64,000 nucleotides of DNA from Dichotomocladium elegans (Eukaryota; Mucoromycota; Mucoromycetes; Mucorales; Lichtheimiaceae), in the NCBI GenBank assembly GCA_025716815.1, contig JAIXMN010000018.1, forward strand, positions 496,001-560,000, given 5' to 3'. Position 1 is the first letter of the stretch. Each line of letters begins with the position of its first letter. Shown here piece by piece: positions 1-10,904 of this stretch. A program made the position numbers and the translations under genes. The notes below the pieces were generated by a model. The model searched no databases. It saw only the letters and a program-made list of their open reading frames with translations, and had not been told where the DNA came from.

Positions 1-33
1 TACTAACACAGGGCTTGATATTTAACCATACAG

Positions 34-1278
34 AACATCTACGTCTACTGTTCTCGTGAAGGTCTTGCCGATTCCGTCAGGAATCCCAAAGTCAACCCAA
101 AGCGCAAAAGACCGTCTAAACGTTGCGACTGCAAATGGCGAGTTGTCCTCAACGAGAACAAAGAGACCCAGATGTGGAGGTTCAGAAAGTCAAACAACCC
201 AGAGGCACTGACTCACAACCATCCGTTGATGAAGCCCGAGGAAATCGAGCGTGGTTGGCCTAAAGAAGTCCATGATACGATCTGTCAGCTCGCTCGAGGT
301 TTTCTGCAGACACACGAGATTCGTCAGCGGGTCCAGCTGCTTTTTCCCGAGATTACATGGAACGAACGCCGGTTTTATAACAGACTTTCTGAGGAGCGGC
401 AAAAGATTCGACAAGAGAGCACTACAGTACGCGCTCAACAGCTTACAACCACATGGTCCAAGGTCTGCATGGCAGCAGCGGGTTGCGAAGAATTAGCCGA
501 GTACGCACAGACGCAGCTGATGCAAATGCTCAATACGATATGTACAATGGCTCAAATTCCAGTGGATTCACTTGGAGAGCCACCCGTATTGTCATCAGAA
601 GATGAAGACGACCCGATCAGCGTTCCTAAAGGTTTTGCTGTAGTTGTAATCCCCGAACACACATACCTCGTCAAAGTACACAGTCAGCGCACGATCCAAA
701 AGAAAAGAAAGTGCATGTCTCCGATGCTTCCGCCCTCTCAACCGTTCACCCAACTACCACCCCATCATTCACACGCGGTATCGGCTCCATCAACAGCAGT
801 AGCGACAGCAACAGAAACGACTGCAACTGCAACTGCACCGCCACCGCCACCACCGCCGCAGATGGCAAATTACATGGTCTACCCACCCCCGATGCACGTT
901 CCTTACTACCCTGTGCAAGAGGAGGATATGGTTTATCCGCCGCTTGATACCTCTAGCGTTACCAGCAGCCCATCACCTGCCTCGTCATCCACACCGCCGC
1001 CACCGGCAGCTACTTTCATGACCCATGCGACCGACCGACTTATACCACAACCTGCCAAACGGCGTCGGTCATCCCATATGACCTTTCCATACTCTCTGGT
1101 CTATCAGCAAAGACCGTCTTCTCCTATGAATGGTGCTGGAGTACACAAATGTTCCGCGGCTCACGTGCCTGCAACCACAATCCCCCATGGTATTTCACCA
1201 CAACATTCTCCTCAGCGTCTGTCATCTCAACCGGTCTCCGTGGCCCTAACAGCAGATCCTACTCGTCATAATCATCAG
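34..1278 (+). CDS. FAR1/GCM1-type zinc-domain protein, 5' partial
   Basis: The window opens inside an intron: a TACTAAC branch point lies at 1-7 and an AG acceptor at 32-33, so the exon begins at 34. The first 65 residues carry a Cys/Cys...HNH arrangement (RCDCKWRVVL, then an aromatic-rich strand, then HNHPL). This is the FAR1 DNA-binding fold of the WRKY-GCM1 superfamily. A short helical part follows (to about residue 125), then a long Ser/Thr/Pro/Ala-rich tail with poly-Pro and two basic patches (KKRK, KRRR) that could be nuclear localisation signals. Probably a nuclear DNA-binding protein. The exon most likely ends at a CAG/GTAAGC donor after 1278; read straight through, the frame stops at 1320. 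The 3' exon is unresolved; the nearest acceptor, at 1444, would add only four codons. Confidence 0.6.
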
Positions 1279-1598
1279 GTAAGCCAACCATCCGACTCTA
1301 TGCGTTGTCGAAATACGTAGCATGCTCACAAGCCAACATAGATCCCTTGCTATGATAATAACTATTGGTAATCGTCGGGATGTACTCCCCCCCTTTTTTT
1401 CCCGCCCAATAAATATTCATTCTATTATGTTTGATATTACAAAGTTTGGAGAGCCATGATGCTGCATTTGCTGCTGCTTTGTTAATGCCTTGCCACCGCC
1501 CGCTCCTTGTGATCATTCCCCTCTCTCTCTTTCTCTCTCTCTCTCCTTTTTCTTTCCCCCCTCGCTCTTCTCTCGCCCATTACTTTTTTTTTTCTCTG

Positions 1599-2084
1599 AT
1601 GACCTTTGACTTTGAAGAACGTACAGGCAGTTTATTTGATGATGGGAGCTCCTACAGCATTGCGATTGGTTTCAGCGAAGACCTGCGATATGGAAAAGGT
1701 ATACCCTTTTTAAGATCCCAACCCAATCCTGACACATGATTGTTCTCGCTTCGGAAAGGTGTCACAGCGGCGATGCGGCAGCGATACGGCAACCATCAGC
1801 ATCATCTGCAAGCCCAGAAGCACAGTGTGGGACAGGTTGCCCATGTTCCGCTTACGCTCCATCGGCATGTCTTTTACCTTGTCACTCGTCCAAAGGTCTA
1901 TAATCGGACGAGCTATTCGGATTTGGAAGCCTGTCTGATACAACTCCGTAAGACATGTGAACAGCTTGGAGTGCGACGTCTCGCAGTGCCATCAGAGCTT
2001 GGGTTGGACGGCGTACAGGACAAGTATTTGAAAGAGCTGATCTTCAAAACATTCCAAGGCAAGTCAAACGAAATCCCATCGTGA
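1599..2084 (+). CDS. Macrodomain ADP-ribose hydrolase, TARG1/OARD1-POA1 type
   Basis: Two exons, 1599-1698 and 1759-2084, give 141 residues, the length of human OARD1 and yeast Poa1. The order matches the family: a GSLF strand near residue 10, SEDLRYGKG (about 26-34), a YGNHQHHL helix, FYLVT strand, then a P-x-x-x-GLDG loop and final helix. Family members remove ADP-ribose from proteins or ADP-ribose-1''-phosphate from tRNA splicing. Two details look atypical: Arg where TARG1 has its catalytic Lys after the YLIT strand, and a loop one residue shorter before the LD pair. The 60-base intron (1699-1758) joins GKG to VTAAM exactly as the family requires. Activity is inferred, not shown. Confidence 0.8.
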
Positions 2085-2118
2085 GGAGGGGTGTCGGTTG
2101 ATTGCTTAGCGAACATAT

Positions 2119-2134
2119 TATATATATATATAAT
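2119..2134. repeat. (AT)n microsatellite
   Basis: A short run of alternating A and T just after the stop of the macrodomain gene, in its presumed 3' untranslated region. Confidence 0.8.
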
Positions 2135-2784
2135 AGGATGGCAGGGGAAGATGTTAATGTTTCAGCAGGAAGATTCATAACGAAAAAAAAAAGGAGCATA
2201 CATATGTAATCCATCCATAACAGCAAAAAGGTTGATAAAAGTGAATATATACCCCTTCCCCCCCCCAGACGTTGCTTGTCAGAAACACGCGCATGATTGC
2301 ACCATGTGTTGCCTACTCTCACTCTCCACACAAGGGGGGCGGCTTGTTGTTGTTGTTGGTAATTAGTACCTTTGCCTCACTCACACACATATACACAGAC
2401 ACCCAACATTGGGGCTTTTTCGTCAGTTACCCTCATCCGTCGGTCCGACCCATTGACAGAGAGACAAGTTGTTACTCTAGTGCAACCCCAAGTTTCGGGA
2501 CGCTGGGTCGAGGTTGCCAGGTTTCCTTTTTTTTTTTGTGGGCGTAATCGCACCCCCTCCTTTTACCACGATCCAATGTGAATGAACTTGATTGGAGCAA
2601 TTTCACTTTTGTGTACCGCGTGGTCCACAACCGCCCCCTCCTCCAAAAAAAAAAAGGGGAGAGCCGCGCGCTCGCAACGCGAGAGAACGAAGGGAGGAGG
2701 CATTGCAGTATTTGTTGGGTTACGAGTTAAGGTGTGCCATGTATCACATTCGTGCGCCGCCTGCCGCGTGTTCCCCCCACCCCC

Positions 2785-2807
2785 GGGGGTGGGGGCAGGG
2801 GGGTGGG
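2785..2807 (+). other. Potential G-quadruplex
   Basis: Four runs of three or more G separated by one- or two-base loops lie within 23 bases, directly after a C-rich mirror stretch (2773-2784). The pattern fits the usual quadruplex rule; the C tract next to it could instead form a hairpin. It lies in gene-poor DNA between the macrodomain gene and the sugar transporter. Confidence 0.5.
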
Positions 2808-5751
2808 CCTGCGAGGCGCCAGAGATCTCGGCAAATGCTTTGTTTTTTTTTGTTCATCGACAGCAAGCTGAATAATCCCCCCTCGCCCACCTCGTTATCG
2901 ACTACGCTATCCACCACGGCATTGTTGATCAGTCATGTCCTGAAAGAATAAACTATGCCGTGAAGAAAATAGCTTGTTCCATGGCTGCCCGAAAAAAAAT
3001 GCCCAACTATTGCCCCCGATTTCATCCTATATAAAAGAGTTTCTCTGTTTTTGTTTCCGTATGCCTATGTTTAATGAGCTCCACATTTCATTACAAAGAT
3101 GGCTAGGGTAGATGGTGTCAATGAGCGTAATTGTCCATCGGTGACCAAACATGTCGCTCTTCAAGCGGAGGATTATTACGCCATTTAGATAATAATAAAA
3201 ATACAAAAAGCCTACCCAAGAAGGTGGGTGGGGAGGAATATCCACACCCTTGTGTGCCAATGAACGCAGTGTTTATTACGTATATGACCTAATGGCCTTT
3301 TCATACCTTATGCATTTCATTTATTATAGCATTAAGGAAGTCAAGGTATTACCCTATTGTGGGAGTCGCAGGCACCTGATGCCGGTAAAATCGTAGTTTG
3401 GCACTGCAACTACTACTGCAGATGTCGCGGTCTTGGATCACACCACGCTTCATACAAGTATGGTATCCTGACTCGTCAAACCAAGTCGAACACACACCCT
3501 CTCTCTCTTTGCTTCAATGAACAGACTGCATTCATATATAACACAAATCGATGGGAGCCTTCGCACTGAGAGACATCAAGTCGTCTGCGTAATTGCTTGA
3601 GCGGTTGCGCCATCAGTGTACCGCTCCTTTAGGATAATCGATGGGGGGGGGAATTCTCATCGACACACGCTGCAGTAGAATGATGACACCCTTATCCTTG
3701 ACCATGTACCTGAACGGCAGCAACCTGGCTATCTCTCTCTCTCCTTATCTTGACAAGGCTGTTTCATCTTGCATAGCCCCAACGTTGTGTTGGACGTATG
3801 GATTCAGCGAAGGGGTGCATCCGTTTTGTCGATGTTGTGGACCGCGCAAGTTGTCTAACTGCAGACAAGGCAGCTATTCTGTGATGGGAAAACAAAAGAT
3901 GCGTGTGGATGGTTGTTTTCTCGTCAGCGATGGAGTCTATGAGCCCAGAGTAGCCATGCTCGACAACAATGATGAACGTGTGAGAAAAGGTGAAGGGATC
4001 GATGACGGGGGTGGGGAGCGCTGACATGGTCGTTCCATACAATGCTTTTTTTTTTCTGTCAACCAATGTCATTCATTGTGCAACACGGGTCTGTCGCGCT
4101 CGCTCTTTTCATACATAGGCTGGGTTCTTTTGGGTGGGGGTTGAGGTCGTTTGCAAACAACCGCCTGCCCTCTACTACCCAGGCGCTCTTTTCCTTTTGG
4201 GGGGGGGTTCCCGTCTGGGTAACTTGATGTTTGCACTAGCTATACAAGCATAGGGAATGCCATGATACATAGTTGCGACGTAACTTGCCCATCTCATTAT
4301 TTCTGCAGCATGCATGCTCCGCATGGGACCGTTATTACATACTGGATTGTGTTGCTCCGACTCCGTATATAGGATAATTCATTACTGACGACATTGGTGT
4401 TACGCTGTTCAACCAGGGTTCAGAGAAAGAGAGAGGTGTGGCTTGCAGAGCGAAAGCCATCAAATACGCATCAGCCCTTAGATGGCTCGGGACAGCATAG
4501 GCCGGCAAGTCGCCCACGATGTCCTGACAAGATGGGGGGGGCGCCTCTTCTACCGCGTTCATGAGAACTCACTTGATCGGCCAAAACCTTCGGTTATGTA
4601 AGCCAGCTGCAAGACCATGCGTACACAGTTACGTAGCACATGCTTGCGAGAACAAAAGTCCACATCGAGGGGTCCAAGATGACCAATGGGACTATCTATG
4701 TATCCTCAGTCTCAACGTACTTTTCTCTGCCGCGAGGAGCACACGTTGCCCATCGTCCTCCAACGCCCGAGCACGTCTTAAAAGAAGGATCAAAACTTGC
4801 TTGGAGGGGCTTTTCGACTCTCTGAACGCAACTCGGGCCGTGTCCGTGATGGATAAATAGATCTTCCAGGAATTTTTAAAGTGATCCTATCCCGTATCTG
4901 TTGATGAGGGACAGCTGCTGGAGGTAATCGAGTAGTCGGGCGCATGATCAGGGGACTGCTGTCGTACAAATGCCGAGCACGAGAAGCCTTGGGACAGGAC
5001 TGCACACACCCGCAAAGACGATTGCTGACCTATAATCCATAGTTGAGCGACCCTGAAAATTCCAACACCATCTGTCATGGGTAATTGACGTACCGAAGGA
5101 CCCGTCGTATTGCGCGAGATATCCAAAGAGACTCTGGTATCTCTCGATTCTCTTACAGGTGCATAAGCCCAAGAACGGCGCAGCAGGTATGACAGGCACG
5201 TAGCTGTCAAACAAACGGTCTTTCTATATAACAAGCATCCTACGTTTATGCTCGCCCATTGTTTTGGGGGAACATGCGTAGTTTTTCATCTCAGGAACGA
5301 ACAATCTGTTGGCTCAGGGCATCTGTCAACCGACTGGAAAAGTCTCGCTCATCAGAGTAGGAGAGCAAACAGAGTGCGTGAGATTACGACAGGGAAGACC
5401 TCAGAGAGAAAGAGCGGCGGCAAGGGAACGGCCAAAATACAAAAGGGTTTTTCCCGCGTCTGTTTTGTGCTGATGCACCCAGTAGTACAGTATGAATCGC
5501 AGCAGCCTCTTGGGGGAAAATGCCCGCTTCCATTCGGAAGTGTATGCATGTAGCGCGCGTTGCAAGTTGAAGAGTGTGGAGAAGGATTCGTGTTTCCCAG
5601 AGCGTGTGTCTCTCTCTCTAAACATCACTGCGACCTCCCCTTTGCCTAGGTGATGCGGTCACTTTATACCATTTTATGCAAATGTCCTTTTGTCTTGTAT
5701 GCGAAATTTATTCTTTAGACGTTCATGACCGAGGGAAATCAACCAACAAAG

Positions 5752-6118
5752 GAAAGCAAACGTATAACCGGTGGAGCAAATGATACGAAGCACAACGATT
5801 AATAAAATTTCCAGAGACTTCGTGAGCATAATCCTAAACTCAATGCTTTGGTCACACAAACCCCGCTATATAGGAATTACCATTCCATCCGGGGAAAATG
5901 TGGGATGATGTCTGAAAACGTAGCAGGCTATATGCTCCATCGGTGGATCCTACGTACCTGTCTCCCGGTGGCTTTTGGCGTGTCTTCAAAAAGTAGGAAA
6001 GAAATAAGTTTCCCGTCTTCATATCTCTTTCTTCTGGAGTTTTAAATCCTATCGTTCTTGAGCTTGCATCAAATCCTGTGCTGTCAATTTGAAGAAGGGC
6101 TGCCATGGCGACAGGCAT
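5752..6118 (-). CDS. Possible small three-exon gene, unknown product
   Basis: A tentative model. An exon from an ATG at 6118 to a CAG/GTACGT donor (5958-6118) joins a second exon (5911 downward to a GTAATT donor) and a third that stops about 15 bases before an AATAAA signal. The first exon reads as a plain soluble sequence rich in polar residues (MPVAMAALLQIDSTGFD...). No family is recognised. It would be divergent from the sugar transporter. Exon phases fit, but the third exon looks weakly coding, so this may be chance. Confidence 0.25.
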
Positions 6119-6297
6119 TATCGGCCATTTTTCTTTGTACATCTACATAAAGGGGAATATGGATATTCCAAAAGAAGAAGAAAAACCTCCGTTGCCCATA
6201 CTTTCGTGAGAATCACAACCTCCACTTGTGCCACAGCGCTCGTCCAGACAGGTTCATGAGCGCTAGTGCATTTATGAACGAGAACTTAGACGTCGAG

Positions 6298-6305
6298 TAT
6301 ATAAG
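6298..6305 (+). promoter_or_regulatory. TATA box of the sugar transporter
   Basis: TATATAAG lies about 72 bases before the chosen ATG (6377), the usual spacing for a fungal core promoter. Confidence 0.5.
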
Positions 6306-6376
6306 GAACGAGTGTCCAAGCGGTCAACCTCTTTTTACACAACCCATTTTGTCCTTCTCTCCATCTTCCTGCGAAT

Positions 6377-8255
6377 ATGGCCCCGATCATCGCAGTCAAA
6401 CAATCCAAAGGAGATCCAAACATCAAATCAGACGCTGGATGGATCCTTTACATGTGAGAGTTATATATATATATATATACATATATTAGCAACTGTTGCT
6501 CACAGCATGCATCTGTTTCTTCATGTTAGGAACACAGCGTTTGCTGCCCTGGGCGGTTTTCTCTTTGGCTGTAAGGAATGCTTTTTTTTTTACGCTTAAT
6601 CGCCGCCACTAGGTCTAAGTGCTAGTACTATTATAGATGACTTTGGTGTAACCAGTAGTGTCATGGCAATGGCTCCTTTCCAAGCGTACTTTGCTCCCTT
6701 GACCCCGGCGCTTAAGGTACAATTTAAGGTTCTGAAGGTTCGGGGAATGACCCATGATCTGATTTCTCAACAACGCAGGGCGCATTGAATTCACTGATGG
6801 GTGCTGGAGCTGTTATTGGTTGCTTGATCGCTGGTTGGATGTCTGATCGGTGGGGTCGTCGTGACAGTGTTGCTGTGGCAGCGCTCGTCTTTATTGTCGG
6901 TGGTGTTCTTCAGACTGCCTCTGTTCATGTGGCCATGCAGCTGGTTGGCCGTTTTATCTCGGGTCTTTCAGTAGGCGCTTGCTCAGTACTATGTAAAATT
7001 CCCTATTGCGGATGAAAACCCTGCACGAGCGTCCACGTGAAACTAAACATGTAATATAGCTCCCATGTACAATGCAGAGCTGGCTCCCAAAGAAATTCGT
7101 GGCAGACTCGTCGGCTTCCAGCAACTTATGATCAACACCGGCCTGCTTGTTTCTGGTTGGCTCGGGTTCGGCACAAACTACATCACCAACGACTGGTCAT
7201 GGCGCATTCCATACCTTGTCCAAGTCTTTCCCGCCATTGTCCTCGCCCTTGCGCCCTTTGTGCTCCCTCGGTCGCCCCGCTGGCTCGTGGAGAAGGGTCG
7301 CGTTGACGAGGCGCATCGCGTCCTTGCAAAGATCCACGGCAAGAACGACCTTAACCACCCTTATGTTTTGATGGAACTCCAGGAAATCAAGGACAATGTC
7401 GAACTTGAGAACAATATCTCGGTCAACAATTATTGGGACATGCTCAAGGACCGTGCTAACAGCCGTGTTCTCTGGGTCGGCTGCTCCATCGCTGTTTTCC
7501 AGCAGCTCACCGGCGCCAATGTGATCATGTACTATGCCCCTCTCATGTTCAAGCAGGCAGGCCTCAAGGGTGACTTGTCCCTCCTCGCGAATGGCATCGA
7601 CTACATTGTGATGGTTATCTTTTGCTTGCCTGGCATGTGGCTTGTCGACAAGATCGGCCGTGTCAAGCTCATGACGATTGGGTCCATCGGCATGTGCTGC
7701 GGCTTCTTTATCATGGCGGGTTTGTATGGCGGTTGCGGTTACGTTGAGTGGTCTGAGGCAGACCTTAGCCATGTCATCAACATGAGCGAGCACCCAGCAG
7801 CTGCCAATGCAGTCATTGCCTTCATTTTCATCTTTGTCGCCTTCTACGGCACCACATGGGCTCCTGTCGCCTGGATTTACATTGCAGAAATCTTCCCTCT
7901 CCGTATCCGCAGTAAAGGATTTGCTTTCGCCTCCGCCCTCCTCTGGTGCGCCAACATCTTGGTCGGCCAGGTGACACCGATCCTCATGGACGCCATAACC
8001 TATGGCACGTACATTGTGTACGGCGCGGTTGGCTTGATTATGCTTGTATGGATTATTATGTTTGCGCCCGAACCCAGAGGTCTTTCTCTTGAGGAGATGG
8101 AGGTTATCTTCCACGGCCCGGTCATTGTCACGAACCTTAATTACGAAGAATATCTGGCTGCCCACCACGAAGAGATCGAACAGAAGCGTGCTGAGGTGGC
8201 TGCTGCTGCTGCTGCTGCTGGTGGCAATCATAAGCTTGCGGACGAAAAGATTTAA
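6377..8255 (+). CDS. Sugar transporter, MFS sugar porter family
   Basis: Five exons (6377-6453, 6530-6570, 6613-6716, 6779-6992, 7060-8255) encode 543 residues, normal for this family. It is a 12-helix plasma-membrane proton symporter or facilitator for hexose or a related sugar. Family signatures are in order: GGFLFG in helix 1, DRWGRRD between helices 2 and 3, GRFISGLSVGA, SPRWLV before the central loop, FQQLTGANVIMYYAP in helix 7, and PEPRGLSLEEM after helix 12. The substrate cannot be told from sequence. Introns are 76, 42, 62 and 67 bases. The tail has a run of Ala codons made of GCT repeats. A TATA box lies upstream. The long open frame antisense to the last exon is a codon-bias shadow. 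Confidence 0.92.
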
Positions 8256-9136
8256 TTTTATACACACACAGCTCTCCTCTTTCTTTACCTTGTTGAGTTC
8301 TGTACAGTCAGTTAGTACCTTATACTTATATAGCAATAATACATCTATACCTTTTTACTCCAGTCGAATTATTATTCCTCCTCGTCATAGTTATGTACAT
8401 ACGTCGTAGAGGATTTTCCTATGTTCCCGAAGCATACAAGCCTCGGTGAGGTCTAGTCTAGTCATTATGTCGCGATCTGCAGTATTCTCACGTTAGTTGG
8501 CAGCCCAATCTTGCTTTTAATGTATGGTGGCCACCTGCCCGTCTACAAAACTAGGGCATGATACTGATCTCTCTCAGTCCTTGAGTCAATATACTGCAGT
8601 TATTGACAGGGAAACAGAACAAGCTTTACAAGACAGCCAACCGTGTAGACCGATCGACAGTAGCTCTTGTTTTGCCACCAAGGCCTATGAGGCGTCACCC
8701 TTACTTTTAAATGAAAGACGCCTACGGCATGAGTGAATACACTATTGCCGTGATGACACGGAACTGACCAGCGGATGATCGCTGTAGATATGCATATGTC
8801 ATTAAACGGAATAAATCAAAAGCACACACCCTTCCCATTCCAAAGGTTAAAGTCTGATGACAGAGAAAAAACATACCTAAAGAAAAAATTCAAAAGTCTC
8901 TTAAAAGACGTGTGATATTTAATTTCGGGAAATGTTGTACATCAGCAGCATACATGACAGTAGCACAACGATCAAGCGTCTGAATGATGCACTTCTCAGG
9001 ATAGATGACTTTGTACCCGAGTATTTCGCGCACTAAAGAGAAAACATTGCCACAGAACAGCAATAGCAAGAGGTTTCTACACTTCTAGAGATGTATAATT
9101 TTTTTATTATGCATTATTAGAAACACAATGGATCAT
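8256..9136. other. Intergenic, nothing recognised
   Basis: This holds the convergent 3' ends of the sugar transporter and the S20 gene. The first 150 bases are T-rich, like a 3' untranslated region. I see no further gene. Confidence 0.6.
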
Positions 9137-9823
9137 TTAAGCAATGGTGACCTCAACCTAGAATTCAGAGAATGCGTGTTAGTTGATCTGGATACCTTTT
9201 TAAATACAACAAAAAAAAAAAAAACGGATCTTACCTCCACTCCGGGCTCGATGGAGATGGAAGTGATCTGCTTGACAATCTCGGAGGGCGAGTGCAAGTC
9301 GATCAAACGCTTGTGGATTCTCATCTCGAACTTGTCGAAAGTCTCGGAACCGTTACCGCAAGGCGACTTGCGGGTGGTGATACGGAGGACCTTGGTAGGG
9401 AGACGAACGGGACCCTTCACCTTAAGCTGCTTGTCCTTGGCGCGCTGGATGAGGTCAGCAGAAACTGATCAATTGGTACCATCAGCAAATTATCCGTCAA
9501 GAGCATTCTCTTCTCCCAAGTTCAGCCCAATCCTTACCCTTCTCGAGGTTCTTGACGTTGCGCGAGGTCAAGGTGATGCGAATGCGGTGAATCCTATGGA
9601 GAAAATAATAATTCATCATTGAGATATTTGGCCCTTGCATCATCCACCCATTATCATCGTATTTGTGGGCCATAACTTACTTGACCTGGGGTTGTTCCTC
9701 CAATCCGGGCTTAGCCTATCGAGTGCAAAACCAGGTAAGATTTAGAACACTATCTTGGGCACGCTGAAAAGCGCCATTAAAGAGAGCATTGTATCGAAAT
9801 GTACGTACAATGGCAGCAGACAT
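9137..9823 (-). CDS. rps20: 40S ribosomal protein S20 (uS10)
   Basis: Five exons on the minus strand (9809-9823, 9681-9715, 9538-9593, 9235-9464, 9137-9157) give 118 residues. uS10 binds the 18S rRNA 3' domain in the 40S head. The sequence is close to the animal protein throughout: [54 protein letters not shown], then GVEVEVTIA at the end. The first exon is only 15 bases, which is typical of ribosomal protein genes with early introns. All four introns (77, 73, 87 and 93 bases) have GTAAG- or GTACG-type donors. I looked for a C/D snoRNA in the introns and found no complete C/D pair. Confidence 0.97.
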
Positions 9824-10904
9824 GGTGTATCAAAAAGAGAAGGATTTCAATGGGTTCAGGCGAAACGAAAAATTTTGTTTCGCGCCTGTGACGGTGAAAG
9901 TAGCTGATTTTAGAAATTTACCCAAATTTCAGGAACAGTGCAGTCGTATTAAGCGGGATGCCGGGGCTCACTACCTCCTCTTTTTTTTTTTCTCTCCCCG
10001 AAAGAAGGGGAGTTCGTTGTCATAAGCAAAATTCCATTCATCTCCAAATAGTTTTGCTGACATTCTTAATGAAATAGACGTAATAATGATAGTTAACTGG
10101 ATGGTTCTGGAGCCGAGGACATCGTCCAGGTTTTTGCTTTTCAAAAATGATCGAGGAGCGTAGATTTCCGGCTCATGTTTGGGCCAAGGGATACGTCGCC
10201 GATGATGAACAGCTCAAATGTTGGTCCAAAGCACCATCGTTGATCCCAGAGGCAGGCGACTGACTACCTAGTGTCTAGTCATAGAGACAAGGTTTCTGTA
10301 TCTGATATATATATATATATATATAGGTGCTTCCGGAACGCGTCCGAACGTTCACTACGCTATTTCGCTTTAGCGAGGTCTTGACGCGCTTGAGGAAGCG
10401 CATCATATGCAACCTACATAACCTCGTCATCGAGTAATGCTATCGAAATATTTGCTATATCGTTTTACGTGCCTCATCATTCACATGGACCCAAGTGTAA
10501 AGCGAAAAGATCATCCCTCAACCCAAGCCCTCTCCAGAGATTGATTCTCATAGTGATCTATACATCGCTTAACGCGTTGTGCATGAAGGATGGGCAGTTC
10601 TGCCCAGGATACCAACTGAATGTGGTATACCAGATAGTAGATAGAATTCTGTGTCGCAGAATAAGTTCATGGCTCCTTATGATCCAAGGCTTCTTGTGGG
10701 GTGGGGATCAAATCGCGTTGCTGCCCGGCACGATGGAGATTTTTTTTGGGGGTGGGCGGTTGAAGGGTAAAAAGCTGACACAAGGCAGGATAACCCTAAT
10801 TGAAAATTTTCTATTGGATGGTCCGCTGACCCGGAGATCTTTCTAACCAATGTGCGGCAGGGCATCTCAGTGAAGGGAAAAAAAGGAACCCTTCCACCCC
10901 CGCT
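9824..10904. other. Divergent intergenic region between rps20 and ERG12
   Basis: About 1.1 kb separates the two starts. It contains a T-rich stretch near 9981-9991 and a TA microsatellite at about 10302-10325. No conserved protein or RNA gene is visible. It should hold both promoters. Confidence 0.55.
10302..10325. repeat. (TA)n microsatellite
   Basis: A dozen TA repeats in the divergent region upstream of the mevalonate kinase gene. Confidence 0.85.

Larger units (their letters stand above)
2085..5670. other. Gene-poor stretch, no gene assigned
   Basis: I could assign no gene here. There are many homopolymer runs (A, T, G and C of 8-11 bases) and CT-rich tracts. Open frames up to 127 codons exist on both strands, but none carries a motif I know or a convincing splice series. 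The most coding-like part is the minus strand of 4887-5234, where two overlapping frames stay open with possible donors; see findings. Confidence 0.5.

Noticed and set aside
2592..2951. 119-codon open frame with a Pro/Arg-rich product
   Set aside because: It is built from homopolymer runs and has no conserved motif or splice support.
3641..4072. Overlapping open frames on both strands (127 and 102 codons)
   Set aside because: No recognisable domain, no splice series, and both strands are equally open.
7197..8336. A 379-codon open frame antisense to the sugar transporter
   Set aside because: It exactly mirrors the last exon of a strongly conserved gene. It is a shadow of codon bias, with no motif or promoter of its own.
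9594..9680. C/D snoRNA in an rps20 intron (an ATGATGA C box is present on the minus strand)
   Set aside because: The C box lies only about 20 bases from the intron end and no D box follows.
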